Origin: Acetobacteraceae bacterium
GTDB taxonomy: Bacteria; Pseudomonadota; Alphaproteobacteria; Acetobacterales; Acetobacteraceae
Direction: 5' to 3'
Assembly (NCBI GenBank): GCA_031291725.1
Contig: JARLIM010000022.1
Span: 1 to 64,000, forward strand
DNA: 64,000 nt
The notes below the pieces were generated by a model. That model had not been told where the DNA came from. It saw nothing but the letters and a program-made list of their open reading frames with translations, and ran no database searches. Shown here one piece after another: positions 1 to 8,316 of this stretch. Within the stretch, counting starts at the first letter, position 1. Each line of letters starts with the position of its first letter. Made by a program: the position numbers and the translations under genes.

Positions 1-129
1 CAGCGCCTCATCGCCGCCGGAAAACCCCACAAAGTCGCCCTGGTCGCCTGCGCTAGAAAGCTCATCATTTTCGCAAACACCGTCGTCCAGCGAAATCAGC
101 CTTGGACTGACAAGCCCGCAACGATCTAA
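1..129 (+). CDS. IS110-family transposase, C-terminal fragment (5' end outside window)
   Basis: The frame is open from base 1 and ends with TAA at 127-129. The 42 visible residues contain KPHKVALVACARKLI and end NQPWTDKPATI, which is the characteristic C-terminal tail of IS110/IS116/IS902 transposases, following the Tnp_20 domain. These are DEDD/serine recombinases that move the element without terminal inverted repeats. Only the tail is in view, so whether the gene is intact upstream cannot be judged. The noncoding stretch that follows is consistent with the 3' end of such an element. Confidence 0.85.
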   Translation, partial: QRLIAAGKPHKVALVACARKLIIFANTVVQRNQPWTDKPATI

Positions 130-350
130 TGGTTGCTACGCTGGCTGCGGTGAGGGGGCGATGAGCGTTGGTAGGTTGGTAGGCTGATATGCGAAGGCGC
201 GGATTCCCGCATGAACTTGCGGTTATACGGGCCACGGCTTGCAGTTATGCCAAGCCGCGGGACACGATCACGAAAGTGGATTGAAACAGTCCTCCTCTAC
301 GGCTGATCAGGGTATCCATCCGTTGCAGATTGACCCAGTTTAGAACTGGA
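130..350 (+). ncRNA. Noncoding IS110 right end, possible bridge-RNA region
   Basis: No gene is evident here. The stretch is rich in short perfect stems: ATGCG 189-193 with CGCAT 208-212, CGGCTTG 235-241 with CAAGCCG 251-257, and CCAGTT 335-340 with AACTGG 344-349. IS110-family elements encode a structured bridge RNA in one noncoding end, and in the IS1111 subgroup it lies downstream of the transposase. Position and structure fit that role, but the RNA assignment is inference. The right boundary of the element is not known; 350 is only where the recognisable structure stops, before the base composition turns AT-rich. Confidence 0.3.
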
Positions 351-415
351 GTCGCGCGACGCAACGATCTACAATCAGTTTGCAATGGCACAGGACCGAG
401 GCGGACATAAACAAA

Positions 416-769
416 ATGGGAAACACAAGAAATTTCGAAAAAATTATTTTGATGTTATATCTTTTGGTATTAATAATTTTTCCTCTAAATCAGGCAGCAG
501 GACAAAATAATAACTCCAAATTAGAAGACTGCAAGAAAATAAATTACATATGTTCACAGCGGTTTATGTGCATGGAGTACTATCGCGCACGACAAGATTG
601 CGCAACTGCTGGGAACATAAATGAATGCATATCAATAAAAATGGGTAAAGATGCATTTCAGTCTAAAACGTTTTGTAATAATAATGGAGATTACGATTTC
701 GATAAGCCGGAAATTGGAACATTTGAGTGCCTTCTTCGAAAGGCTGCAGGAGAAAACTATTGCAAATAG
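416..769 (+). CDS. Small secreted cysteine-rich hypothetical protein
   Basis: I do not recognise a family. From the ATG at 416 the product is 117 residues. The frame can be extended to a TTG at 380, but the ATG start gives a cleaner signal peptide: charged NTRNFEK, a hydrophobic run IILMLYLLVLIIF, then a likely cleavage around NQAAGQ. The mature part has eight cysteines (in DCKK, YICS, FMCM, QDCA, NECI, TFCN, FECL, NYCK), which suggests four disulfides and export to the periplasm or outside. The gene is strongly AT-rich against a GC-rich chromosome and sits just behind an IS110 end, so it is probably a recent acquisition. Confidence 0.6.
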   Translation: MGNTRNFEKIILMLYLLVLIIFPLNQAAGQNNNSKLEDCKKINYICSQRFMCMEYYRARQDCATAGNINECISIKMGKDAFQSKTFCNNNGDYDFDKPEIGTFECLLRKAAGENYCK

Positions 770-864
770 TACCCAACAATAAGTTAATTATTTTATTAAT
801 GATACGACTTCACAATCAAAATTAAAAATCGAGCAATATAAAATAACTACACTGGACAAAACAC

Positions 865-1218
865 ATGAAAAGATATATAATATCACATTGGCGGGGTGAA
901 TTTGGAATATTGAAATCATTCCTCTTAAATGGAATTGCCATGTATTTTGGAATTATAGTAATATTCTCCTTTGTTTACGCAGTTTTTATTCCATTATTAC
1001 ATAATAATAAATTATCTATAAACGTAATTATATCTTTATTTTTGATATTTATTACATGGTCATTGGTCGGAATCACACGTTCCGGCATCAAGCATGCGAC
1101 AAAATCAGGAAATTCTGCTATTTTACGCATATCTGGCGTGGCTTCTATATTATTCTCTTTGTTAATTATATTTTTGACATTAAAAGATGTAATGATTTTA
1201 TTTGGCATTCATTTATAG
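865..1218 (+). CDS. Small integral membrane protein, hypothetical
   Basis: The 117-residue product has a conserved-looking N-terminus (KRYIISHWRGEFGILKSF) followed by three hydrophobic segments at roughly residues 21-45, 52-70 and 91-115. The HWRGE motif followed by a WSLVGITRSG stretch resembles a family of bacterial multi-pass membrane proteins of unknown function whose members usually begin KRYxxxHWRGELSL and carry VWxxVGxWRSA between helices. This copy is shorter than those members. Like its neighbour it is AT-rich, and the two probably arrived together. No function can be assigned. Confidence 0.6.
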   Translation: MKRYIISHWRGEFGILKSFLLNGIAMYFGIIVIFSFVYAVFIPLLHNNKLSINVIISLFLIFITWSLVGITRSGIKHATKSGNSAILRISGVASILFSLLIIFLTLKDVMILFGIHL

Positions 1219-1229
1219 CAATTAGCAAG

Positions 1230-1290
1230 CCGTAGGGTGGGTCCCCGCAAGGGGTCCCACCATCTTAGTCGCGCCGAACCCACCCTACGG
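1230..1290. repeat. Dispersed palindromic repeat, family A copy 1
   Basis: A perfect 13-bp inverted repeat (CCGTAGGGTGGGT at 1230-1242, ACCCACCCTACGG at 1278-1290) encloses a second small hairpin, GGTCCCCGCAAGGGGTCCCACC. A related element lies at 28422-28499. Such REP-like or small MITE-like units are common between genes; this one sits just after the foreign AT-rich genes. Confidence 0.7.
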
Positions 1291-1655
1291 AGCCGCCGAT
1301 TTCAACTGAGCTTCGCAGTGGCAAGCGGAGGATAGGTAAGCGATTGCGTCACCCATCCTATACCGAACAACGGCTTTCGGGCGCAGCAGCGAACCACGCG
1401 GCTGGCCGTTTTTGGCGCAAAGCAGCCGCCTCAGCTTTCAAAAATCAAGACTACTGCAACAAAATAAGATCGTTGATTCTTTAAACGGTTTCCGTTGCAC
1501 AACTCAGTTGCAAAATAGGAACACGCCGCTGCCGGAAATTCTCCCCTTGGTTCGCCTGCGCTCTACCGCCCTCGCGACGCCGCCCATCGCGCTTGGCCAT
1601 TGTTCCGGCCCGCCCAATTGGGTAACCCTCCATCATCGACTGGAGGTCTGGAGAA
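1291..1655. other. Intergenic stretch without a recognisable gene
   Basis: Between the repeat and gpmI there is no frame with convincing coding character. A 93-codon frame at 1412-1693 is discarded: it overlaps the gpmI start, begins without a good ribosome site and has no recognisable similarity. The last 20 bases contain GGAGGTCTGGAGAA, the ribosome-binding region of gpmI. Confidence 0.5.
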
Positions 1656-3182
1656 ATGGCTGGTTTGCGCCCGGTGATGTTGGTGATCCTTGATGGCTGG
1701 GGATCGGCCCCTCCTGGCCCTTACAATGCGGTCTCCGTGGCCAACACGCCGAATTTCGACCGGCTCTGGTCGGCCAATCCACACGCCCAACTGCGTACCT
1801 CGGGCCTGGATGTCGGCCTGCCGGATGGCCAGATGGGCAATTCCGAGGTGGGCCATCTCAACATCGGCGCGGGGCGCGTGGTGATGCAGGATCTGCCGCG
1901 CATCGGCCTTGCCATCGCCGACGGCTCAATGGCCAAGGCGGCGCCCTTCCTGGATCTGGTCGCCGCCCTGAAGAAATCCGGCGGCACCTGCCATCTGTTC
2001 GGCCTGCTCTCCCCCGGGGGCGTGCATTCGCATCAGGACCATGCCGTGGCGCTGGCGCAGTTGCTCACCGCGGCGGGTATTGCGGTCAAACTCCACGTGT
2101 TCATGGATGGCCGCGACACCGCCCCCAAAGCAGGCGCTGAATTTTTGCGGGCGTTCGAGGCCGAACTGCCGCAGGGTGCCACCATCGCCTCCGTCACCGG
2201 CCGCTATTTCGCCATGGACCGCGACAAACGCTGGGAACGGGTCAGCCGCGCCTATCTGGCGATGGCCGAGGCCGAAGCACCACGTGCCGACTCCGCCGCC
2301 GAGGTCGTCCAGGCCGCCTATGCGCGCGACGTGGGGGATGAATTCATCGAACCGGCGGTGATCGGCGATTACGCGGGGATGGCAGATGGCGATGCGCTGC
2401 TCTGCTTCAATTTCCGCGCCGACCGTGTGCGCGAAATCCTCGCCGCCTTCGTCGATCCGGGCTTCACCGGCTTTGCCCGTCCGCGCCAGATCACGTTCAG
2501 CGCCGCCCTGGGCATGACCTATTACAGCGACGCCCTCGCGCCGTTCATGACCACGCTCTTCCCGCAGCAACCGATGACGCATCTGCTGGGCGAAGTGGTC
2601 GCCGCCGCCGGGCTGCACCAGATCCGGCTCGCCGAGACGGAGAAATATCCGCACGTCACCTATTTCCTCAATGGCGGCGTCGAGACGCCCAACCATGACG
2701 AAGACCGCAAAATGGCGGCCTCGCCGAAAGTGGCAACCTATGATCTTCAGCCGGAAATGTCCGCCCAGGAACTGACCGGCTATGCGCTGACGGCGATCAA
2801 TTCCGGCACCTACAGCCTGCTGGTGCTGAATTTCGCCAATCCGGACATGGTCGGCCACACCGGCAGCCTGCCCGCCGCCGTCAAGGCGGTGGAGACCGTC
2901 GATGGCTGCCTCGGCCAGATTGCCGACGCCATAGCGGCCCATGGCGGCGCGCTGCTCGTCACCGCCGATCACGGCAATTGCGAGACGATGCGCGACCCGG
3001 TGACGGGCGGGCCGCATACCTCGCACACCACCAATCCGGTGCCGGTGATGCTGATCAACAGCCCAAGCCCGCATCTGCACGATGGCCGTCTTGCCGACAT
3101 CGCCCCCACCCTGCTCGCTTTGCTCGGCCTGAGACAGCCGGTGGAAATGACCGGCCAAGTGCTGTTCCGGCCTGCCGCGTGA
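1656..3182 (+). CDS. gpmI: 2,3-bisphosphoglycerate-independent phosphoglycerate mutase
   Basis: This cytosolic glycolytic enzyme interconverts 3- and 2-phosphoglycerate using two Mn ions and a phosphoserine intermediate, without the bisphosphoglycerate cofactor. The 508-residue length is normal. The alkaline-phosphatase-fold metal site begins with VILDGWG at the N-terminus. The serine nucleophile lies in GQMGNSEVGHLNIGAG near residue 62, and the C-terminal metal residues in VTADHGNCE and PHTSHTTNPVP. The start ATG has GGAG just upstream. The stop overlaps the GTG start of the next gene, so gpmI and envC are translationally coupled, an arrangement usual in Rhodospirillales, where gpmI heads an envelope-maintenance operon. 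Confidence 0.97.
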   Translation: MAGLRPVMLVILDGWGSAPPGPYNAVSVANTPNFDRLWSANPHAQLRTSGLDVGLPDGQMGNSEVGHLNIGAGRVVMQDLPRIGLAIADGSMAKAAPFLDLVAALKKSGGTCHLFGLLSPGGVHSHQDHAVALAQLLTAAGIAVKLHVFMDGRDTAPKAGAEFLRAFEAELPQGATIASVTGRYFAMDRDKRWERVSRAYLAMAEAEAPRADSAAEVVQAAYARDVGDEFIEPAVIGDYAGMADGDALLCFNFRADRVREILAAFVDPGFTGFARPRQITFSAALGMTYYSDALAPFMTTLFPQQPMTHLLGEVVAAAGLHQIRLAETEKYPHVTYFLNGGVETPNHDEDRKMAASPKVATYDLQPEMSAQELTGYALTAINSGTYSLLVLNFANPDMVGHTGSLPAAVKAVETVDGCLGQIADAIAAHGGALLVTADHGNCETMRDPVTGGPHTSHTTNPVPVMLINSPSPHLHDGRLADIAPTLLALLGLRQPVEMTGQVLFRPAA

Positions 3183-4345
3183 AGCAAGCCGCGCGGCAGC
3201 TTGCACTGGTCTGTCTGCTGCTGCTGGGTGCGGCTGCACCGGCGGCGGTGGATGTTCAGCAGGCCGAAGCCGCGCGCAATGCCGCCCAAAAGGCACAGGA
3301 CGCCGCCCGCGCCCGTGCCGCCGCCGCCGCCGAAGATGAGCGCCGCCTTGCCACGGCACGCATCGCCGCCGCCGCCAAATTACGCCAACTCGATGCCGAT
3401 CTTGCCGCTGCCGCCAATCGCGTCGCCGAATTCTGGCATCGGCAGCAGGAGGCGCAAATCGATCTGCAAGAGCAGGGCCAGGCCATCAGCACCGTGCTGC
3501 CGGTGATCGGCAGGCTGGCGCGCTATCCGGCGGAAACCATGCTGGTGCTGCCGCAGACGCCCGAGGATTCAGTGCGGGGTCTGCTCATCCTCAACGCCAT
3601 CACCCATGATGTCGGCACCGATCTGGCGAAGTTGCAGCGCGAACAGGACCGTCTGGCCACGCTGGGCAGCGATCTTGCCGCCGCACAAACCGACCTCACT
3701 GCCCGGCAAGCCGCGCAGACGCAGGACGCAGCAGCCCTGGACGCGCAAATCGTCATCGCTCGACAAACGCGCACCGCAGCCGAGGGCGAAGCCAATGCCT
3801 GGGCGCGCAAGGCCGCCGATGCGGCCGCCCATGCCGAGAATGTGCGTCAGGCGATCGCCAAACTCGAACAGATGCAGCGCAGCGAGGCCAAATCCGAACC
3901 CGCCCGTGCCCGCGCCGAAGCCGTGGCCAGCAAAGCCTCGGGAATCTCCGGCATCTCCGGTGGGCTTGCAGTGCCCGTGGCCGGCGGTATCGCCCACCAT
4001 TTCGGCGATGAAGTGGACGGTGCCGCCTCGACCGCCATCGTCTATCAGGCCCCCTCATCGGCGCGCGTCGAGGCGCCATGCACGGCGCGTGTGGTCTTTG
4101 CCGGGCAATTCCGCAGCTTCGGCCTGCTGACGATTCTGGATTGCGGGGGCGGCTATCACGTCGTGCTCTCCGGCTTCGACCGGCTCGACGTGCAACTCGG
4201 CCAGACCTTGCGTCAGGGCGAGCCGGTGGGGGTGATGCCGGGCTGGAACCCGCTCGGCATCGGCAGAAAGCCCCTTCTGAACTTCGAATTGCGCCACGAT
4301 GGCCAACCGATAGACCCGGCACCGATGCTGCGGGCGACTGGATGA
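3179..4345 (+). CDS. envC: Murein hydrolase activator EnvC-like protein (coiled coil plus degenerate LytM)
   Basis: Periplasmic activator of cell-division amidases. The GTG start at 3179 overlaps the gpmI stop and gives a signal peptide (KQAARQLALVCLLLLGAAAPAA), 388 residues in all. Residues about 25-250 are an Ala/Arg/Glu/Gln-rich coiled coil typical of EnvC. The C-terminus from about residue 265 (LAVPVAGGIAHHFGD) to the end is a LytM/peptidase M23 domain. The catalytic histidine of the HxH motif is missing (YHVVLSG, with FELRH later), as in EnvC itself, so the domain should regulate rather than cut. It is followed by the CtpA-type protease gene, the standard alphaproteobacterial pairing. 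The frame stays open upstream inside gpmI, but that part is shadow. Confidence 0.9.
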   Translation: MKQAARQLALVCLLLLGAAAPAAVDVQQAEAARNAAQKAQDAARARAAAAAEDERRLATARIAAAAKLRQLDADLAAAANRVAEFWHRQQEAQIDLQEQGQAISTVLPVIGRLARYPAETMLVLPQTPEDSVRGLLILNAITHDVGTDLAKLQREQDRLATLGSDLAAAQTDLTARQAAQTQDAAALDAQIVIARQTRTAAEGEANAWARKAADAAAHAENVRQAIAKLEQMQRSEAKSEPARARAEAVASKASGISGISGGLAVPVAGGIAHHFGDEVDGAASTAIVYQAPSSARVEAPCTARVVFAGQFRSFGLLTILDCGGGYHVVLSGFDRLDVQLGQTLRQGEPVGVMPGWNPLGIGRKPLLNFELRHDGQPIDPAPMLRATG

Positions 4346-4489
4346 CAGAAAACTTAACTGCCGGTGTATTGCCATATCCCCACCAGACCACGCAGTCTGC
4401 TACTGACAGAACGCGGTCGCCGGGCGGGGCAGATTGGCAATGCCGATGATCGTGACCATGTATGCCCCGGCGCGTAGAGGAATTTTGGG

Positions 4490-5875
4490 ATGAAGTTGCG
4501 CAGTTTCCTGATGGTTGGTGCCGCCTTTGTGGCAGGTGCCGTGGCTTTACCGATGGCGGAGCATACGGCGCTGTCTTGGGGTTTCGATTTGATGCCTGCG
4601 GCCAATGCCGCCGAATCGAACCGGGCGGAGACCTATCAACTCCTCAACCTGTTCTCAGACGTCTTCGAGCGCGTGCGCGCCGATTATGTCGAACCGGTCA
4701 AAGACAAGGATCTGGTCGAAAACGCCATCAACGGCATGCTCACCGGACTTGATCCGCATTCAAGCTATATGAATGCCAAGTCGTTCAGCGATATGCAGGT
4801 GCAAACCAAGGGCGAATTCGGCGGCCTCGGCCTCGAAGTCACCGGCGAAGCCGGATTCGTCAAGGTGATCTCCCCCATCGACGACACCCCCGCCCAGCGC
4901 GCTGGCATGAAAACCGGCGATCTGATCACCTCCATCGACGGCAAGAGCGTACAGGGCCTGTCGCTGAATGAAGCCGTGGAGAAAATGCGCGGCAAGGCGG
5001 ACACCGCCATCCTGCTCACTGTCAAACGCGAAGGCATCGACAAGCCGCTTGAGTTCAATCTCAAGCGCGAAGTCATCAAGGTGCCATCGGTGAAGTCGCA
5101 TCTGGAGGGCGACGATGTGGGTTATATCCGCATCTCCTCCTTCACCGAGCAATCCGATATCGGCGTGCGCAAGGCGCTGGACGAATTGCGCGCCAAGAGC
5201 AATCACAAGCTGGCTGGCATCGTGCTGGATCTGCGCAATGATCCGGGCGGGCTGCTCGATCAGGCCGTCGCCGTGGGCCAGGATTTCATCCATGACGGTG
5301 AGATCGTCTCCACCCGCGCGCGCCACACTGAGGACAATCAGCGTTGGGATGCGCATGCCGGCGACCTCACCGGCGGTATGCCGTTGGTGGTGTTGATCAA
5401 TTCCGGCTCTGCCTCCGCGAGTGAAATCGTCGCCGGTGCGTTGCAGGATCATCGCCGCGCGGTGGTGGTTGGCACACGCAGCTTCGGCAAGGGCTCCGTG
5501 CAGACCGTCATCCCGCTGCCTGGCGATGGCGCGATGCGTCTGACCACGGCGCGCTATTACACGCCATCTGGCCGCTCGATTCAGGGCCTGGGCGTGGACC
5601 CAGACATCGAGGTGCGCGACAGCCGAGAGGAGCCCGCGAAATTCGTGCCCGATCATGAGGCCGATCTGAAGGGGGCTATCGAGAACAAGGGCGGCGTGGC
5701 CCAGGCAACTCTGCCGCCGCGCACCGATATTCCGGCGATTGCGAAAGATATTCCGAAAATCCCGCCGGAAAACCAACCCGCCTTCGATGCCGCGAAGCCT
5801 GAAACCGATTTCCAGCTGCAACAGGCGCTCAAAGTCGTCCGCGCAATGGAAACCACCGACCACGCCGCGAAATAG
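4490..5875 (+). CDS. ctpA: Carboxy-terminal processing protease, S41 family
   Basis: Periplasmic serine protease that trims or degrades proteins from their C-termini; in this operon context it probably acts on envelope or murein enzymes. The 461-residue product begins with a signal peptide ending near PAANA|AES. A PDZ domain occupies about residues 100-190 (GGLGLEVTGEAGFVKVISP and later). The S41 catalytic core follows, with the serine in NSGSASASEIVAGALQ and the lysine in SFGKGSVQTV, a Ser-Lys dyad. The tail of about 100 residues is Pro- and Lys-rich. The start ATG has GAGG nine bases upstream. It lies 144 bp after envC, a gap in which I see no other feature. Confidence 0.95.
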   Translation: MKLRSFLMVGAAFVAGAVALPMAEHTALSWGFDLMPAANAAESNRAETYQLLNLFSDVFERVRADYVEPVKDKDLVENAINGMLTGLDPHSSYMNAKSFSDMQVQTKGEFGGLGLEVTGEAGFVKVISPIDDTPAQRAGMKTGDLITSIDGKSVQGLSLNEAVEKMRGKADTAILLTVKREGIDKPLEFNLKREVIKVPSVKSHLEGDDVGYIRISSFTEQSDIGVRKALDELRAKSNHKLAGIVLDLRNDPGGLLDQAVAVGQDFIHDGEIVSTRARHTEDNQRWDAHAGDLTGGMPLVVLINSGSASASEIVAGALQDHRRAVVVGTRSFGKGSVQTVIPLPGDGAMRLTTARYYTPSGRSIQGLGVDPDIEVRDSREEPAKFVPDHEADLKGAIENKGGVAQATLPPRTDIPAIAKDIPKIPPENQPAFDAAKPETDFQLQQALKVVRAMETTDHAAK

Positions 5876-5942
5876 ACGCCCGTTAACCCCGACTTAACCC
5901 TTCGCCCGTATCGTGCGGGTTGAAGGGTCAACCGGGGGTCGT

Positions 5943-7067
5943 GTGGCAAAAGCCGCTATATCAGCAGGAACATTGTGCAGGCCTGCACGCACTGCGTGGC
6001 GCGCGTTGGCGATGTTTTGGCTGGTCGTGGTCACCCTCACCTGTAGCCTCGCCAGCCTGCTGATTTGGCTCGGCCCGGTGCGGGAGGCTGCGGCACCGAT
6101 CGCCGCATCATCGCCGTCTCCACCCGCCGTCGCGCCTGCGCCGCCAGCCGGTCAGGCGGTGCCATTGCTGCCACATCCTCCGCCGGTCGATCGTCACCCC
6201 ATGCCGGTTGCCGATATCAGCGCACGCGGCCGTGCCCTTGCGCGTCCTGATGCCGCCCTGCTGGAGCCAGCTCCCCATATTCCAGGCGGGTTTCTGCCAC
6301 GCATCGCCCGTGACGGCCGCACGCCGATGCAGGTCTATGCCGCCGGATTCGATGCGCAGGACCATCGTCCGCGCGTGGCCATTCTGATTGCAGGCGTGGG
6401 AATGAATGTCGCCGAAAGCGCGGCGGCGGTGGAAAAGCTTCCCGGCGCGGTATCGCTCGCGGTCTCACCCTATGCCAATCGGCTGGACGATCTGCTCGAC
6501 CATGCCCGCAATGCTGGCCATGAATTGCTGATCTCACTGCCGATGGAACCGGCGGGCTATCCCCTCAACGATCCCGGCCATCATGCGCTGCTCACCGGGG
6601 CGTCGATGTCGGAAAATGCCCAGCGGCTGGAATGGGCGATCACCCGATTCAGCGGCTTTGTCGGTGCCACCGGGGCGTTGGGCACGTTGCGCGGCGAACG
6701 TTTTGCCGCCTCGCTCGGCCAGATGGCATCGCTGTTCGACACGTTGGCCGAGCGTGGGCTGCTGTACGTCGATCCGCGCCCGAATGCACGGCTGATCGGC
6801 GGCGCCAGGCAATCCGCCATCGCCTATCGCGGGGTGGATTTGGTGGTTGATGACGTGGCGGCCAATGGTGCCGGGGCCGAGGCGATTGATGCCGCCCTCG
6901 CCCGGCTGGAAAAACTGGCGCAAGGGCGCGGGGCCGCCATCGGGTTGGTCAGTCAACCGTCACCCTTGGTGGTGGATCGGCTCGGCGTCTGGGCCGTGGG
7001 GTTGGCCGAGCGCGGACTGGCTCTTGCGCCGGTCAGCGCCGTGGTGCAGATGCCGCAGGCACCCTGA
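5943..7067 (+). CDS. Divergent polysaccharide deacetylase family protein
   Basis: Member of the divergent polysaccharide deacetylase family (PF04748, YibQ-like). An N-terminal membrane anchor (FWLVVVTLTCSLASLLIWLG) is followed by an Ala/Pro-rich linker and a NodB-like barrel from about residue 135 (PRVAILIAGVGMN, PYANRLDDLLDHARNAGHE, LPMEP). The canonical metal-binding histidines of true deacetylases are not evident, as usual in this family, so the substrate is unknown. It lies 67 bp behind ctpA in the envC-ctpA envelope cluster. The start is uncertain: GTG at 5943 follows a GGGGG tract and is preferred over an upstream GTG at 5913 in the same frame. Confidence 0.88.
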   Translation: MAKAAISAGTLCRPARTAWRALAMFWLVVVTLTCSLASLLIWLGPVREAAAPIAASSPSPPAVAPAPPAGQAVPLLPHPPPVDRHPMPVADISARGRALARPDAALLEPAPHIPGGFLPRIARDGRTPMQVYAAGFDAQDHRPRVAILIAGVGMNVAESAAAVEKLPGAVSLAVSPYANRLDDLLDHARNAGHELLISLPMEPAGYPLNDPGHHALLTGASMSENAQRLEWAITRFSGFVGATGALGTLRGERFAASLGQMASLFDTLAERGLLYVDPRPNARLIGGARQSAIAYRGVDLVVDDVAANGAGAEAIDAALARLEKLAQGRGAAIGLVSQPSPLVVDRLGVWAVGLAERGLALAPVSAVVQMPQAP

Positions 7068-7110
7068 GCGCTCTCGGGGGCTGCAACTTGGCTGAAATGC
7101 GAGGCCCGGC

Positions 7111-7602
7111 ATGATCGACCCCGAAACGCTGCCCTATCGCCCGAATGTCGGTGCGGTGCTGTTCAACCGCGACGGTCTGGTCTGGATCGGCCGGCGCCGT
7201 CAGCACCCCACCCAGGAAGCCGCCCCCGGCGGTTGGCAATTGCCGCAAGGCGGTATTGATCCGGCCGAAGACCCGGGCATTGCCGTGCTGCGCGAACTGG
7301 CGGAGGAAATCGGCACGGATCGCGCGGAAATCATCGCCGAGCACCCGGAATGGCTCACCTACGATCTGCCGCGCGAGATTGTGGGCAAGGCCTTGGGCGG
7401 CAAATATCGCGGGCAGCGCCAACGTTGGTATGCGCTGCGCTTCACCGGCGTGGATTCGGATATCAATCTCGAAGCTGAGGAACACCCTGAATTCGACCAA
7501 TGGCGCTGGGCGCATCTGGCCGAGTTGCCGGAGCTTGCCGTGCCATTCAAGCGCGACATCTATGAAATCCTGGTGCGCTCTTTCGCATCCTTTGCCGCTT
7601 GA
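7111..7602 (+). CDS. rppH: RNA pyrophosphohydrolase (Nudix)
   Basis: Removes pyrophosphate from 5'-triphosphorylated RNA, priming decay by 5'-end-dependent RNases; also cleaves dinucleoside polyphosphates. The 163-residue product contains a complete Nudix box GGIDPAEDPGIAVLRELAEE followed by IG (G-x5-E-x7-REL-x-EE-x-G) near residues 45-67. The opening YRPNVGAVLFN and the DQWRWA motif near the C-terminus are typical of RppH/IalA. It sits 43 bp behind the deacetylase gene; ctpA-deacetylase-rppH is a conserved alphaproteobacterial order. Its stop is followed within 11 bases by creA. Confidence 0.95.
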   Translation: MIDPETLPYRPNVGAVLFNRDGLVWIGRRRQHPTQEAAPGGWQLPQGGIDPAEDPGIAVLRELAEEIGTDRAEIIAEHPEWLTYDLPREIVGKALGGKYRGQRQRWYALRFTGVDSDINLEAEEHPEFDQWRWAHLAELPELAVPFKRDIYEILVRSFASFAA

Positions 7603-7612
7603 GGAGATCGCC

Positions 7613-8080
7613 ATGCGCCGCCACCCCCTCGCCCTGATCGCCGCTCTTCTGCTCACCGCCCCCGCTTTTGCGGCCGATGGCGATGCCGTGCGCATCGGCA
7701 ACGTGGATACCACCTTCCGCGTGATGGGCCGCAATGATCGCGTGGTGATCGAACGCTATGACGATCCGAAGGTGGACGGTGTGAGCTGCTATGTCTCGCG
7801 CGCTGAAACCGGCGGTGTGAAGGGATCGCTCGGTCTGGCGACGGACCCGAACCGCTTCTCCATCGCCTGCCGCGCCACAGGGCCGGTGTCCATGCGCGTG
7901 CCGGTGCCGGACAATGAAGTGGTGTTCGGCGAGCGGGCCAGCGCCTTTTTCAAGGAAATCCGGGTCTCGCGCGTCTATGACCGGCAGAAGCAGGTGCTGG
8001 TCTATCTGGTCTGGTCCACCTACAGCATCGGCACCGATGGCAGCGCCTATAACAGTGTGACGGCGGTGCCGCTGCACTGA
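7613..8080 (+). CDS. creA: CreA family protein, exported
   Basis: A 155-residue secreted protein of unknown biochemical role, related to E. coli CreA. The signal peptide is RRHPLALIAALLLTAPAFA|ADGD. The family features are VRIGNVDTTFRVMGRND near the N-terminus, the segment FDDP-like YDDPKVDGVSCYVSRA, and the C-terminal RQKQVLVYLVWSTYS. Two cysteines (CYVSR and IACRA) could form a disulfide. The ATG at 7613 has GAGGAG seven bases upstream. The same frame runs open upstream through rppH, but that part is shadow. Confidence 0.9.
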   Translation: MRRHPLALIAALLLTAPAFAADGDAVRIGNVDTTFRVMGRNDRVVIERYDDPKVDGVSCYVSRAETGGVKGSLGLATDPNRFSIACRATGPVSMRVPVPDNEVVFGERASAFFKEIRVSRVYDRQKQVLVYLVWSTYSIGTDGSAYNSVTAVPLH

Positions 8081-8087
8081 GGCTGCC

Positions 8088-8270
8088 TTACGAGTCGCGA
8101 TCCAATTTGGATTGATCCAACCGGCGCTGCGCCATGCGATCTTCGGCCGAACGCCGGGCTTTCTCGGCCTTGGTCTGCCCGAATTTCGCGCGATTCTCCT
8201 CCGCCTGCCTGGCATCCTCTGCCCGCGCGCGTGCCTTTTTCACCTGTCGGAGGTTGACCAATTCACCCAT
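8088..8270 (-). CDS. DUF4169 family protein
   Basis: A 60-residue highly charged protein beginning MGELVNLRQVKKARARAED. The remainder (QAEENRAKFGQTKAEKARR, RRLDQSKLD) matches the DUF4169 pattern of short, Arg/Lys/Glu-rich alphaproteobacterial proteins with NRxxFGxxKAE. No function is known; the composition suggests a helical, possibly nucleic-acid or protein binding role. The ATG at 8270 fits the family start better than the longer frame beginning at 8339. It is convergent with creA (7 bp between stops) and divergent from the hydrolase gene at 8317. Confidence 0.8.
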   Translation of the reverse strand: MGELVNLRQVKKARARAEDARQAEENRAKFGQTKAEKARRSAEDRMAQRRLDQSKLDRDS

Positions 8271-8316
8271 ACCGCCATCCTGCTGAAGAACGCTGATCAT
8301 GCAAGAGGGGAAGATC

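Noticed and set aside
1412..1693. 93-codon frame before gpmI
   Set aside because: Overlaps the gpmI start, weak start context, no recognisable similarity.
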